Below are positions 1 to 8,844 of a DNA stretch of 61,825 nt, piece after piece. Below the pieces are notes generated by a model that saw only the letters and a list, made by a program, of their open reading frames with translations, made no database searches and was not told where the DNA came from. Numbering within the stretch: position 1 is the stretch's first letter; each line of letters begins with the position of its first letter. Source of the DNA: Desulfobacteraceae bacterium (GTDB lineage: Bacteria; Desulfobacterota; Desulfobacteria; Desulfobacterales; JAABTS01); assembly GCA_011389735.1 (NCBI GenBank), contig JAABTS010000010.1, positions 1 to 61,825 of the forward strand, in the 5' to 3' direction. Made by a program: the position numbers and the translations under genes.

Positions 1-118
1 AGCCGGGGGTTACAAACCCCCTCTGAGCGGGTTTGTAACCCGCGACGTACGAAGCGCGGTCTCCGGCTTTGGCGCTCCAACCCGATAAATTATGGCCGAA
101 ATTAGAACCAGGCCCCAC
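1..118. repeat. Right part of a family B repeat carrying palindromic core C
   Basis: Positions 1-44 contain two facing palindromes of the type GGGTTACAAACCC. Positions 93-116 carry the right-hand end TGGCCGAAATTAGAACCAG, which matches inverted ends seen at 55533-55556 and, less exactly, at 24831-24849. The left end lies outside the window. No coding sequence is visible before 231. Confidence 0.55.
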
Positions 119-230
119 GATTGAATGCGTGAACCCGCCGTTTTCCGGAAAATAAAAATCCGGAAGGCGATATCACCTGAAATGAAGTTCGGCGAACCGC
201 CGGGCGGACTGAAACGAACGGGAGAAAAAA

Positions 231-1292
231 GTGGCTTTTTGGACAGTACGAGAGGAATTGAGTCTGGAAAATCGACTGAGACGCTCATATTACGAGCTGT
301 TGCGCGATGAACTGGATCAATTCATGCTTCAGTATTCCCTGATCGATTCTTATCACAATTTTCGTAACAACAATATCCCTTATCCGTTTGTTCAAAAGCG
401 GGAACTAAAACCCAGAGCGCTTCTTCCCGATCTGGAATACAATAGCCAAAACGCTTTCCTCGTTCTTTTTGTCGAAGGCTCGATCCCCGGCAAGCATAAG
501 AAATATATCCGTTTTTTTGACAGCAACCGAACGGTGAAGACGAACCTGCTCCGATCTCAAAGCATTCCGTTGGTCAAAGATTTGGAAAAGTATCAAAAAT
601 ATCTGGAAACGGCTCATTTTTTCAATTTTTTGAAAGAGCTGCTGCCGGTGGATTATGCGCTTTTGATTCAACGTGATCCATCCAGCAAATCAAGAGACCG
701 GTATGCGTTGACTCATTTCCACGTGCGGATAGACTGGCCGATCGCCGAAGCAGCGGAAGATCTGGCCAGAACTTTGCGTTACATTTCAAAGGATTTGTAT
801 GAAAAAGGCGAGAAATATGCGGAAGATATTCAGAAGAAATTTTTTGAATATTATTGCCTGCCCGTGATGGTCGGAGGCAGGAGGACCGCGGCCATTGTCG
901 CCAGCCAGTTTTTAAAGCGGATAAATTGTATTACCACCGTATACGCCGGCAGCAGTGAAACGAGGGCCTTGATTCGGATTTCAGAACGAGGCGTCAGCAA
1001 ATCGGTGCTCATGAATTTCACGGACGATGAAATTGCGAAACTTGCCGAAGAAAACCATGTTTCAATTCGGAAATTCAAGAAAAATTATATCGCCGTTAAA
1101 GAAAAAGACCAGAATATTTGCATATTCCAGGCCATTTATTCAACCACTGTTCATTCCAGGCCTCCTGAAGACGGCAAATTACGGGAAATCAAACCGGATG
1201 TCAATTGGGTCACGGTCGGCGCGCAATATCTATTACCGAAGCCGGATGTGTGGTCGTGCCCGCCGATTCCGACCAACGCCATTTATTCTTGA
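231..1292 (+). CDS. Unrecognised soluble protein, 353 aa
   Basis: I do not recognise this protein. It starts with GTG at 231, preceded by GGAG at 221-224. The sequence reads as a soluble, mixed alpha/beta protein: there is no signal peptide, no hydrophobic segment long enough to span a membrane, and no cysteine cluster. The N-terminal 40 residues are rich in charged and aromatic residues (RRSYYELLRDELDQF). A central part (about 150-200) holds THFHVRIDWPIAEAAEDL, and about residues 235-290 alternate strands and helices. It stands alone between repeat elements and has no operon partner on either side, so context gives no clue. Codon use looks like that of the neighbours, so I take it as a real gene of unknown function. 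Confidence 0.75.
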   Translation: MAFWTVREELSLENRLRRSYYELLRDELDQFMLQYSLIDSYHNFRNNNIPYPFVQKRELKPRALLPDLEYNSQNAFLVLFVEGSIPGKHKKYIRFFDSNRTVKTNLLRSQSIPLVKDLEKYQKYLETAHFFNFLKELLPVDYALLIQRDPSSKSRDRYALTHFHVRIDWPIAEAAEDLARTLRYISKDLYEKGEKYAEDIQKKFFEYYCLPVMVGGRRTAAIVASQFLKRINCITTVYAGSSETRALIRISERGVSKSVLMNFTDDEIAKLAEENHVSIRKFKKNYIAVKEKDQNICIFQAIYSTTVHSRPPEDGKLREIKPDVNWVTVGAQYLLPKPDVWSCPPIPTNAIYS

Positions 1293-1330
1293 CCCGATGC
1301 TTTTAAAATGATTATGTGGGAACTATCATA

Positions 1331-1424
1331 TTCCGGGGATTAATTTCATTGCGTCGCCGGTCCGGGAGATGTGAATCGTCCTGTCCCTTACGCGCCGCCT
1401 TGTTGAATTTGATTTATGAAAAAC
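1331..1424 (-). repeat. Family A palindromic repeat, degraded copy
   Basis: Reads in reverse orientation. The end TTCCGGGGATTAATTTCA and the other end TTGAATTTGATTTATGAAAA are the inverted termini, and the interior CGTCGCCGG...CGCCGCCTTG matches the better copies at 19236-19336 and 21447-21547. It fills most of the gap between the unknown gene and the HIT gene. Confidence 0.55.
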
Positions 1425-1519
1425 GATGTCCCTTTTTTTGGAATATGGCGAATACCAGGATGTGATGCATATCGCAAGAAATCATCGGATCAACCCCAAT
1501 GGGCTTAACGGAGGGAAGC

Positions 1520-1936
1520 ATGGAAGATTGTATTTTTTGTAAAATTGTGGCCGGAACAATCCCGAGTGTCAAAATCTACGAGAATGACAAGGTGTTTGCT
1601 TTCGCGGATATCAATCCCATATTGGAAGGTCATTCCCTGATCATCCCGAAAATTCACGCAGAAAACCTCTGGGAAATCCCGGACGATTATTTAAAGGAGA
1701 TTCATCCGGCGTCCAAAACCATCGCCCGGGCCATGTTGAAGACCCTGAACTGTTCGGGAATCGCCTGCCTGCAATTGAACGGCCGGTCCGTCAATCAGGT
1801 GGTCATGCATTACCATTTCCATTTGATTCCGCGAAAGGAGGCCGATCCTGAACTCTCGATGACGAAATGGGATCTTATCCCCGGAGATATGAACAAAATC
1901 AAACAGATCGCGGAAGCGATAGCCGGGGCGATTTGA
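1520..1936 (+). CDS. HIT family nucleotide-binding protein
   Basis: A 138 aa histidine-triad protein, likely a nucleoside phosphoramidase or dinucleotide hydrolase of the HinT branch; substrate cannot be told from sequence. The triad HYHFHLIP is at residues 97-104 (His97, His99, His101), the last being the expected nucleotide-binding/catalytic position. The N-terminal CIFCKI pair and the DINPILEGHSLIIPK segment are also typical of the family. An in-frame ATG exists at 1499, but GGAGG at 1510-1514 places the start at ATG 1520. The gene is monocistronic, with repeat elements on both sides. Family assignment is firm; physiological role is not. Confidence 0.93.
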   Translation: MEDCIFCKIVAGTIPSVKIYENDKVFAFADINPILEGHSLIIPKIHAENLWEIPDDYLKEIHPASKTIARAMLKTLNCSGIACLQLNGRSVNQVVMHYHFHLIPRKEADPELSMTKWDLIPGDMNKIKQIAEAIAGAI

Positions 1937-1974
1937 TCGGCTTCCAAACATGCTGTCCGGCGTGTCGGGATTTA

Positions 1975-2088
1975 CGGTTTTCCGGAAATCAATATTTACC
2001 GTGTCGCCGGCTCGCGATAGCCTACGATATAAAAGTCGTATATCTCCGATCGATAACGTACTGAAATTCAATATCTGAAAGGCTGTAT
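1975..2088 (+). repeat. Family A' palindromic repeat
   Basis: Begins GGTTTTCCGGAAATC and ends CAATATCTGAAAGGC, with the internal strip CTCCGATCGATAACGTACTG shared with copies at 24187-24290 and 38661-38761. It sits between the HIT gene and the octaheme cytochrome gene. Confidence 0.6.
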
Positions 2089-2154
2089 GTTTTTTTAAGA
2101 CGGCGACCGGCGGGAACGCGGCGGCAAAACAATTGAAACGAAAGGAAGGGGGCT

Positions 2155-3840
2155 ATGAGAAAAAAGCGTATCAGTGGGAAGGAAAGCCGGAAATGGTTTT
2201 TTGGGCGTGGAATACGCCTGCTTTTTTTTGTTTTTTTTTGTTCCGGGTGTTTATGGGTTGTGGAATCATCGGCGAAAACCGAGGAAACCGCTCCCGGCCG
2301 GAAACTGGCGAACCAGACGGTGAAACGGGCGGACCCCTGGATCACGGCGGATCATTCAAGACATGCGATTTTGCAACAGGAGTTCTCGTCGGGTCCCGAG
2401 GTGACCGGCGCCTGTCTGTCATGCCACAATGATGCGGCGTTGCAATTCCATAAGACCATTCATTGGACCTGGCTGGATCCGGCTACGGAGAAGACGGACA
2501 GATTCGGGAAAGGCGGCCTTTCCGTCAATAATTTTTGTATCAATATCCAGTCCAACGAACCTCGTTGCACCTCCTGCCACGCCGGTTACGGATGGAAGGA
2601 CAAGACGTTCGATTTTACGGATCAGACCAAAGTGGATTGTCTGGTGTGCCATGAACAAACCGGAACCTATAAAAAATTTCCGGCCGGGTCCGGCCGTCCC
2701 GTGTCGGAACCCAAAGTGTTTCCGGGGAACGGAAAAACCTACCTCCCGCCTGAATGGAACAAAGTGGCGCAAAGCGTCGCGCGGCCGACTCGGAGAAACT
2801 GCGGAACCTGTCATTTCTTCGGCGGGGGAGGGGATGGCGTAAAACATGGGGATCTTGATTCGTCGCTCATGAAGCCGAACAAGGCGCTCGATGTGCATAT
2901 GGGGATTGACGGCCGGAATTTCAATTGTACGCGATGTCATTCTACGAGGGAACATAGAATTTCCGGCCGTGTTTATCAGACGCCGGCGGCTATGCATCGA
3001 AAAAGCTTGATCGAAGACGATCTGGCGTCAAAGATCACCTGCGAATCCTGTCATAGCCGGAAACCGCATAAGGCTAACGAAAAGGCGAACGACCACACCG
3101 ACCGGGTGGCCTGTCAAAGCTGCCATATCCCCTCATTCGCTCGTGTGAACCCGACAAAAGTCTGGTGGGACTGGTCAAAGGCCGGAAAGAAAAAGAACGG
3201 CAAGCCTTACGAAGAAAACGGCGACCTCGGCAAACCGGTCTATATGACCAAAAAAGGCGAAATGCAATGGAACAAGAATATCAAGCCTGAGTATGAATGG
3301 TATAACGGCTCCCTTGGACAATTGACGGTCAAGGACACCATCGATCCCGCATCGCCGGTCAAGGTCAACTGGCCCATCGGCGCTCCCGATGATCCCGATT
3401 CAAGAATTTTTCCGTTCAAGGTGCATCGCGGCAAACAGCCTTATGACAAGGTGAACAAAAACCTCGTGATTCCTCATCTGTTCGGATCCAAAGAAACAAA
3501 CGCCTATTGGAAAACCTACGATTGGGGAAAAGCAATATCTTATGCGATGGATTATGCGGGAGTACCTTATTCCGGAGAGTATGGGTTCGTTGAAACCAGT
3601 TTTGTCTACCCCACCACTCATATGGTGGCGCCGAAAGACAATGTGGTGGGCTGTGGGGAATGTCACAATAAAACGGAAAGCCGCCTCGCCGGAATCGCCG
3701 GTGTTTATATGCCGGGCAGAGACCAGTTCGGCGTTCTGAACACCGTCGGATGGATCGCTGTTTTTGCATCGATTATCGGGGTTGCGCTTCACGGACTTGG
3801 AAGAATATTTATTCCGAAAAACAACAGGAAGGAGGAATAG
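2155..3840 (+). CDS. Octaheme c-type cytochrome, tetrathionate reductase family
   Basis: A 561 aa periplasmic multiheme cytochrome. Eight CXXCH motifs start at Cys87, 138, 162, 216, 258, 296, 320 and 500, the number expected for octaheme tetrathionate reductase (OTR). An N-terminal signal/anchor (about 20-41) and a C-terminal hydrophobic helix (about 523-547, VGWIAVFASIIGVALHG) suggest a periplasmic domain held to the membrane, unlike the soluble Shewanella enzyme. Members of this family reduce tetrathionate, nitrite or hydroxylamine in vitro; the in vivo substrate here is open. It starts at ATG 2155 behind AAGGAAGGGGG. The next gene, a b-type cytochrome, begins 4 nt after the stop, so the two probably form one complex exchanging electrons with the quinone pool. 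Confidence 0.9.
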   Translation: MRKKRISGKESRKWFFGRGIRLLFFVFFCSGCLWVVESSAKTEETAPGRKLANQTVKRADPWITADHSRHAILQQEFSSGPEVTGACLSCHNDAALQFHKTIHWTWLDPATEKTDRFGKGGLSVNNFCINIQSNEPRCTSCHAGYGWKDKTFDFTDQTKVDCLVCHEQTGTYKKFPAGSGRPVSEPKVFPGNGKTYLPPEWNKVAQSVARPTRRNCGTCHFFGGGGDGVKHGDLDSSLMKPNKALDVHMGIDGRNFNCTRCHSTREHRISGRVYQTPAAMHRKSLIEDDLASKITCESCHSRKPHKANEKANDHTDRVACQSCHIPSFARVNPTKVWWDWSKAGKKKNGKPYEENGDLGKPVYMTKKGEMQWNKNIKPEYEWYNGSLGQLTVKDTIDPASPVKVNWPIGAPDDPDSRIFPFKVHRGKQPYDKVNKNLVIPHLFGSKETNAYWKTYDWGKAISYAMDYAGVPYSGEYGFVETSFVYPTTHMVAPKDNVVGCGECHNKTESRLAGIAGVYMPGRDQFGVLNTVGWIAVFASIIGVALHGLGRIFIPKNNRKEE

Positions 3841-3844
3841 GGCC

Positions 3845-4498
3845 ATGGCCGCAAAAAAAATGAGAACCATCTATCTCTATACGCGATATGAACGTTTATG
3901 GCATTGGCTACAGGGCGTATTCATCCTTGTTCTGCTCGCCACCGGCTTTGAGGTCAACAACGCCTTCGGACTTCTTGGGTTTCACGACGCCGTGTATGTT
4001 CATAACACAATCGGCTTAACCTGGCTGATCGCATTCGCTTTCTTTGTGTTCTGGATGTTTACCACCGGCGAATGGAAGCAGTATGTTCCGACCACCCGGA
4101 AAATGCTGGCTGTTATCATGTATTACGTTTATGGTATTTTCAGAGGCGAGGCCCATCCGGTTCCCAAACGTAAGGACGCCAAACATAATCCGTTGCAGCG
4201 GCTGACCTATTTAGGAATTTCGGCGGTTTTGCTCCCTGTTCAAATGCTGACCGGCATTTTGTATTGGAGCTATAATTCATGGGCGGACCTGGGATTGGCG
4301 CGGCTTCCGCTCGAGGTCGTCGCATTCCTGCATCTGGCGGGGGCTTTCGCTATTCTGATATTTCTCATTGTCCATATCTACATGACCACCACGGGACATT
4401 CCCCCTTCGCTCACATCAAGGCGATGATTACCGGATGGGAAGACGTGGAAGAAGGTGTCGATATTGAAGATTGGGAACGTGGCGATCAAAAAGCATGA
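3845..4498 (+). CDS. Four-helix cytochrome b (b561/b6-like), partner of the octaheme cytochrome
   Basis: A 217 aa integral membrane protein with four predicted helices: about 15-38, 47-68, 105-130 and 150-180. Histidines placed to ligate b hemes occur in ERLWHWLQG, in AVYVHNTIG and in AFLHLAG...LIVHIYMTTTGH near the end, the pattern of the cytochrome b561/thiosulfate-reductase b family. A longer reading frame begins at 3764 inside the upstream gene, but GGAGGAATAG at 3831-3840 sets ATG 3845. The intimate spacing to the octaheme cytochrome (4 nt) indicates a quinol- or quinone-linked membrane anchor for it. The C-terminal tail is short, acidic and cytoplasmic. Confidence 0.9.
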   Translation: MAAKKMRTIYLYTRYERLWHWLQGVFILVLLATGFEVNNAFGLLGFHDAVYVHNTIGLTWLIAFAFFVFWMFTTGEWKQYVPTTRKMLAVIMYYVYGIFRGEAHPVPKRKDAKHNPLQRLTYLGISAVLLPVQMLTGILYWSYNSWADLGLARLPLEVVAFLHLAGAFAILIFLIVHIYMTTTGHSPFAHIKAMITGWEDVEEGVDIEDWERGDQKA

Positions 4499-4518
4499 AT
4501 CCTTTACCGCCGGAGAGG

Positions 4519-4643
4519 ACGCGCGGGTTACAAACCCGTTCAGAGCCGTATTTTGAAGCTTTTCGTTCAAGCACTGTAGATATCACACAAGCCGTATATC
4601 CTCGACCGACAACGCACCGAAATTTAATATCTGAAAACCTTTA
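4519..4643. repeat. Family C palindrome plus right half of an A' repeat
   Basis: CGCGGGTTACAAACCCG followed by AGAGCCGTATTTTGA resembles 24080-24120 (family C). Immediately after it, 4580-4640 carries the A' right half, CGACCGACAACGCACCGAAA ending in TTAATATCTGAAAACC. This fills the gap between cytochrome b and the dNTPase gene and leaves little room for a promoter. Confidence 0.55.
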
Positions 4644-4661
4644 CCAATGGTGCTTATATAA

Positions 4662-5789
4662 ATGAAATCTTCAGGAATGAAATTAGAGGTGGAATTCGAC
4701 AAAGCGCGTTCAGTGAGAGAGCATAATTTCAGTCCGGACATCCACGATGATATTGAAAGACTGGAAAACGAATTCCTTTCTCCTTACGGCCGTTTAAGTT
4801 CGGAAACGCCGGGAAGAATTAGGCCCGAAGAGGCGTGCAGCATCCGAACGGCTTTTCAAATCGATCGTGATAGAATCGTTTTTTCAAATGCATTCAGGCG
4901 GTTGAAACATAAAACACAGGTGTTCCTGTCGCCGATGGGGGATATGTATCGAACCCGCCTGACCCACACTCTGGAAGTCGCTCAAATCGCCAGAACCATT
5001 GCAAGGGCAATGCATCTCAATGAAGATCTTACCGAGGCCATTGCACTAGGGCACGATCTCGGCCACACGCCTTTCGGGCACAGCGGAGAAACCGCGTTGA
5101 AGGAAATTTATTCGGCGGGTTTCGCTCATAACGAACAAAGTTTACGGGTGGTCGACGTGATTGAAAACCGGGGCCGGGGCTTGAATTTAACTTATGCGGT
5201 CAGAGATGGTATACTGAAACATTCCAAAGGGTTTGGAAATATCATTCCCGATGATCCAAATGAACAGCCGTTTACGATGGAAGGTAAGATCGTCCGGTTT
5301 GCGGACATTATGGCGTATCTGAATCATGATCTGGAAGACGCTCTACGAAGCGGCGTGATCCGTGAGTATCAAATTCCAAAGCACTGTGTTCGGATTATGG
5401 GGAAAACCCACGCCGAACGAGCCACCGGAATGATTCGGGATTTGGTCTATTCGAGCGGCCCCGAGGACGGCGAGTTGAAGCTCAATATGAGCGACGATAT
5501 GTGCGAGGCCATGATTTCCATGAGGCAGTTTCTTTATGACAATGTTTACCGGTCGTCTCAAGTCCATGCGGAATTTGTCAAGGCGAAACGGGTCATTACG
5601 GAATTATACAATTTTTTTATCAATGACGGAAAAATGCTTGACCGGGAACTGATCAAGATGGAAATGGACGGCTGCAAAACGGCGGAACAGCCCATTGAGC
5701 GGACGGTCTGCGATTTTATCGCCAGCATGACCGACAGATACGCTCTGGAGCTTTATTCCAATATCTTTTTCCCTTCCCCAATGGTTTGA
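4662..5789 (+). CDS. dgt: dGTPase-like dNTP triphosphohydrolase (HD domain)
   Basis: A 375 aa member of the deoxyguanosinetriphosphate triphosphohydrolase family, which splits dNTPs to deoxynucleosides and triphosphate. Metal-binding HD residues are visible: His102 (RLTHTLEV), then HDLGHTPFGH with His131-Asp132 and His135, and Asp further on in VRFADIMAYLNHDLED. The N-terminal region FQIDRDRIVFSNAFRRLKHKTQV is the family signature. Length suits the shorter, type 2 Dgt-like proteins. The start is uncertain: ATG 4662 has no clear ribosome site, and ATG 4677 has AGGA directly against it. The next gene begins 2 nt after the stop, suggesting coupling. Substrate preference cannot be read from sequence. 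Confidence 0.9.
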   Translation: MKSSGMKLEVEFDKARSVREHNFSPDIHDDIERLENEFLSPYGRLSSETPGRIRPEEACSIRTAFQIDRDRIVFSNAFRRLKHKTQVFLSPMGDMYRTRLTHTLEVAQIARTIARAMHLNEDLTEAIALGHDLGHTPFGHSGETALKEIYSAGFAHNEQSLRVVDVIENRGRGLNLTYAVRDGILKHSKGFGNIIPDDPNEQPFTMEGKIVRFADIMAYLNHDLEDALRSGVIREYQIPKHCVRIMGKTHAERATGMIRDLVYSSGPEDGELKLNMSDDMCEAMISMRQFLYDNVYRSSQVHAEFVKAKRVITELYNFFINDGKMLDRELIKMEMDGCKTAEQPIERTVCDFIASMTDRYALELYSNIFFPSPMV

Positions 5790-5791
5790 AA

Positions 5792-6403
5792 ATGCAGGTG
5801 AAGATGAATACTACGGCGTATCCAAAAATTGACGGATCGACCGCCGGCCCTTTTCTGGAAAGGCTTTTTGAATTATACGCCGACATGGATTCAAAATACG
5901 GTCAGGCCGCCGAACACTATGGTTTTAGCTGTTCAGGGTGTCTGGAGAATTGTTGCAACACCCTGTTTTATCACTACACCTATATTGAATACATGGGTAT
6001 TGAAAAGGGGTTTGCCGCATTGGCCGGAGATGACCGCATAAAAGCAAAGGAAAGCGCCGCAGATGTTTGCCGGAAAATCGACAAGGCGCTCGAAGAAAGA
6101 ACGCAGCCCTGGTTCATGTGTCCCGTCAATCGGGACGGCCGCTGTTTGTTGTATGAAAGCCGGCCCATGATTTGCAGGCTTTTCGGAATACCCCATGAAT
6201 TGTCGAAGCCGGGAGGCGAGGTCGTTAAAAGTCCCGGATGCGAAACATTCTCGATTGCCGCCGGCCAAAAAACTTATTATCGATTTGACCGGACGGATTT
6301 TTATTATCGTATGGCGAAACTGGAATCCGCACTGAGGCAGGCTCATGGCCTGAGCGGTAAAATCAAAATGACCGTCGCCGAAATGATTTTATCGTTCGAC
6401 TGA
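5792..6403 (+). CDS. YkgJ-type cysteine-cluster protein
   Basis: A protein of about 203 aa with a cysteine-cluster layout: CSGCLENCCN near residue 50, a further Cys in the ADVCRK segment, CPVNRDGRCLLYESRPMICRLFG about 110-135, and CETF near 150. This is the pattern of the YkgJ/UPF0153 family, thought to bind zinc or an iron-sulfur cluster; no enzymatic role is established. Possible starts are TTG 5786, ATG 5792 and ATG 5804. I chose ATG 5792, 2 nt after the dgt stop, although AGGTG at 5796-5800 could favour 5804. It is probably co-transcribed with the dNTPase. No signal peptide or membrane helix is seen. Confidence 0.8.
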   Translation: MQVKMNTTAYPKIDGSTAGPFLERLFELYADMDSKYGQAAEHYGFSCSGCLENCCNTLFYHYTYIEYMGIEKGFAALAGDDRIKAKESAADVCRKIDKALEERTQPWFMCPVNRDGRCLLYESRPMICRLFGIPHELSKPGGEVVKSPGCETFSIAAGQKTYYRFDRTDFYYRMAKLESALRQAHGLSGKIKMTVAEMILSFD

Positions 6404-6580
6404 TTTTTCGACAGTCCGTCTTTCCAATATCCGACAATATCCGATTCATTCAGCTTTTGTTTAAATATCGAAAAATTCCGCATATTTCACTCTTTCAATG
6501 GAAACCCGCATGGTGCGATGCCCTGGAATGAACCAACGTTTATTTGAAAAAACATAGTTAATGATGCGAATATTTTTTTG

Positions 6581-6609
6581 TTGAACTAATTTTTATAACC
6601 TTATATATT
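6581..6609 (+). promoter_or_regulatory. Probable sigma-70 promoter of serA
   Basis: TTGAAC at 6581-6586 and TATATT at 6604-6609 are separated by exactly 17 nt in a very AT-rich stretch, about 58 nt before the serA start codon. Confidence 0.65.
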
Positions 6610-6666
6610 TTCCCCTTATTTTAAACGCCAATTATAAAAGAAGGATAAAAAGGAGATTTGAGCGAA

Positions 6667-8247
6667 ATGAAAGTTTTAGTGAGCGACAATTTGAGCGAGA
6701 TGGGAGTCAAGATGTTCCAGGACGCCGAGGGAATCGAGGTGGATGTGAAAACGGGGCTACCTCCCGAGGAATTAAAGAAGATCATTGGAGAATATGATGC
6801 GCTTGCAATCCGAAGCGCCACAAAGGTGACGGAAGATTTGCTGATGGACGCCGAACGTCTGAAGGTAATCGGAAGGGCCGGGATCGGACTGGACAATGTG
6901 GATATTCCAGCGGCGACCAAACAGGGCGTTGTGGTCATGAATACGCCGACGGGAAACGTGGTTACGACGGCTGAACACGCGATTTCCATGTTGATGGCGC
7001 TCTCGAGGAATATTCCCCAGGGGACTGCGTCCTTGAAAGCGGGCCGGTGGGAGAAGAAGAAACTTCAGGGGCGAGAAGTTCTGAATAAAGTTCTTGGCGT
7101 TATCGGGTTTGGAAAAATCGGATCTATCGTGGCGGATCGGGCCAAAGGGCTTAAAATGAAGGTTATCGTTCATGATGAGTTCGTGATGGACGAGCAGATC
7201 GCCAAAGCGGGCTTTGAAAGCGTATCCCTTGATGAATTATACTCCCGAGCCGATTACATAACCGTGCATGTGCCGAAACTCAAGGATACCATGGGCATGT
7301 TGAATAAGCACGCCTTCGAGAAAATGAAACCCGGCGTAATGGTTATCAACTGCGCCAGGGGAGGTATCGTGGAGGAAAGCGATCTTCTGGAGGCGCTCAA
7401 ATCCGGAAAAGTAGCCGGCGCGGCGCTCGATGTATTCGCTGTGGAGCCTCCTGGAGAAAATCCGTTGTTTGAACTGGATAATGTGATCTGCACCCCGCAT
7501 CTCGGCGCTTCGACCAGGGAGGCTCAGGAAAATGTGTCCACGGCGGTCGCCCAACAAATCATCGATTATCTGCAAACAGGGACGATCGTCAATGCGGTTA
7601 ACGTCCCGTCCGTAACCGGGGAGGTTCTTGAAAACCTGGGTCCGTTTATTGCGCTCGGGGATCGTATGGGATGTCTTCAGGCCCAGCTTTCCAAAGCGCC
7701 GATCAAGGAAGTGGCGATCGAGTATAAAGGCGATTTTCACGGATATGATCTGTCGCCGGTGACCACGGCGGTTCTGAAAGGGCTGTTGACGCCCATGATC
7801 AAGGACGCCGTGAATTCCGTGAACGCTCCCGCCAAAGCGAAAGAAAGAGGAATTAAAGTTCTCGAAACCACCAGTTCCGAAGCCGAGGATTACATTAACC
7901 TGATTACGGTTCGAACCATTGAAGGCGATCATGAAAATACCGTATCCGGAACAATTTTCGGTAAAAACGAACTCAGAGTGGTTCAGGTAAACCATTTCAG
8001 GCTCGAAATGGAACCTTCGGGCCATGCCGCGATTATCCAGAACCACGATAAGCCGGGCGCTATCGGGAGCATCGGAATGACTTTAGGCAAGCATAATATC
8101 AATATCAGCAGAATGCAAGTCGGGCAGGAAGAAGAAGGGAACAACAATATCATTTTTCTGAGAGTGGACACGCCCATCCCAAAGGACGTTGTTGAAGAAT
8201 TGAGAGCCTTGCCGCTTGTCAATATTGTGACTACGCTTGAATTGTAG
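6667..8247 (+). CDS. serA: D-3-phosphoglycerate dehydrogenase
   Basis: Catalyses the first step of serine synthesis, NAD-linked oxidation of 3-phosphoglycerate. The 526 aa length matches the long bacterial form. Order of parts: N-terminal substrate domain (MKVLVSDNLSE), Rossmann NAD fold with GFGKIG at 147-152, the HxGAST catalytic end of the dehydrogenase core (TPHLGASTREAQ, about residue 278), an intervening regulatory domain (about 320-445), and a C-terminal ACT domain (about 455-526, IIQNHDKPGAIGSIGMTLGKHNINISRMQVG) that in relatives binds serine. An in-frame TTG at 6658 is only 2 nt from AGGAG, so ATG 6667 is chosen although its spacing is long (11 nt). It is preceded by a good promoter and is apparently monocistronic. 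Confidence 0.96.
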   Translation: MKVLVSDNLSEMGVKMFQDAEGIEVDVKTGLPPEELKKIIGEYDALAIRSATKVTEDLLMDAERLKVIGRAGIGLDNVDIPAATKQGVVVMNTPTGNVVTTAEHAISMLMALSRNIPQGTASLKAGRWEKKKLQGREVLNKVLGVIGFGKIGSIVADRAKGLKMKVIVHDEFVMDEQIAKAGFESVSLDELYSRADYITVHVPKLKDTMGMLNKHAFEKMKPGVMVINCARGGIVEESDLLEALKSGKVAGAALDVFAVEPPGENPLFELDNVICTPHLGASTREAQENVSTAVAQQIIDYLQTGTIVNAVNVPSVTGEVLENLGPFIALGDRMGCLQAQLSKAPIKEVAIEYKGDFHGYDLSPVTTAVLKGLLTPMIKDAVNSVNAPAKAKERGIKVLETTSSEAEDYINLITVRTIEGDHENTVSGTIFGKNELRVVQVNHFRLEMEPSGHAAIIQNHDKPGAIGSIGMTLGKHNINISRMQVGQEEEGNNNIIFLRVDTPIPKDVVEELRALPLVNIVTTLEL

Positions 8248-8403
8248 CAGATGTTGAAATTTAATTTCCGAAGACATGCAGCAAAATTGATATGGTAAGG
8301 GTTCGAATAAAAAAAACAACTCCGGATCAAAGTTGACAAACTTGAATTATCGCTTATTGTTCCGGTAAAACTTGTGTAAAACGCTTGTCAGTGGGAGATG
8401 AAT

Positions 8404-8844
8404 ATGCCGGAAGAAGAAAAAAAAGAGTTCGTCGTTAACGATCGCAGGTTTTTCTCGCAGCAAAATACGGAAGCCGGAGAGAATACGGATGAAGGGGCAA
8501 GAAAAAAGGAACCGCCGGTGGATGCTGAAAAGAACAAACCGGCTGAAGAAAAACAGGATCGAAAACCGAAACCGGACAAAGCTAAGCGTCCTACGCCTTT
8601 GCCGGTGGTCGATTTTGCGACATTCATCCTTTCATTAAATTCCTCGGCGCTGGTTCAGCTCGGCGTCATTGAAGATCCGGGTACGAAAAGCAAGCAAAAA
8701 AACCTGCCGATCGCCAAGCAAACAATTGATATAATTGGCATGCTTGAAGAAAAAACCAGGGGGAATTTGACCAGGGAAGAAGAAAACATTCTTACTAATC
8801 TTCTTCATGATCTGAGGATGCTTTACGTCAGAGAAAGTGGATGA
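8404..8844 (+). CDS. DUF1844 family protein
   Basis: A 146 aa cytoplasmic protein in two parts. Residues 1-70 are a highly charged, probably disordered stretch (Lys/Glu rich). Residues 75-140 form the conserved DUF1844 domain (FATFILSLNSSALVQLGVIED ... AKQTIDIIGMLEEKTRGNLTREEENILTNLLHDLRMLYV). The domain is common in Desulfobacterota and Acidobacteria and has no known function. ATG 8398 overlaps the ribosome site; GGGAG at 8393-8397 favours ATG 8404, 6 nt away. It lies alone between serA and a repeat-filled gap. Confidence 0.85.
   Translation: MPEEEKKEFVVNDRRFFSQQNTEAGENTDEGARKKEPPVDAEKNKPAEEKQDRKPKPDKAKRPTPLPVVDFATFILSLNSSALVQLGVIEDPGTKSKQKNLPIAKQTIDIIGMLEEKTRGNLTREEENILTNLLHDLRMLYVRESG

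Noticed and set aside
7237-8046. 269-codon open frame antisense to serA
   Set aside because: It opposes a highly conserved gene and has no domain of its own.
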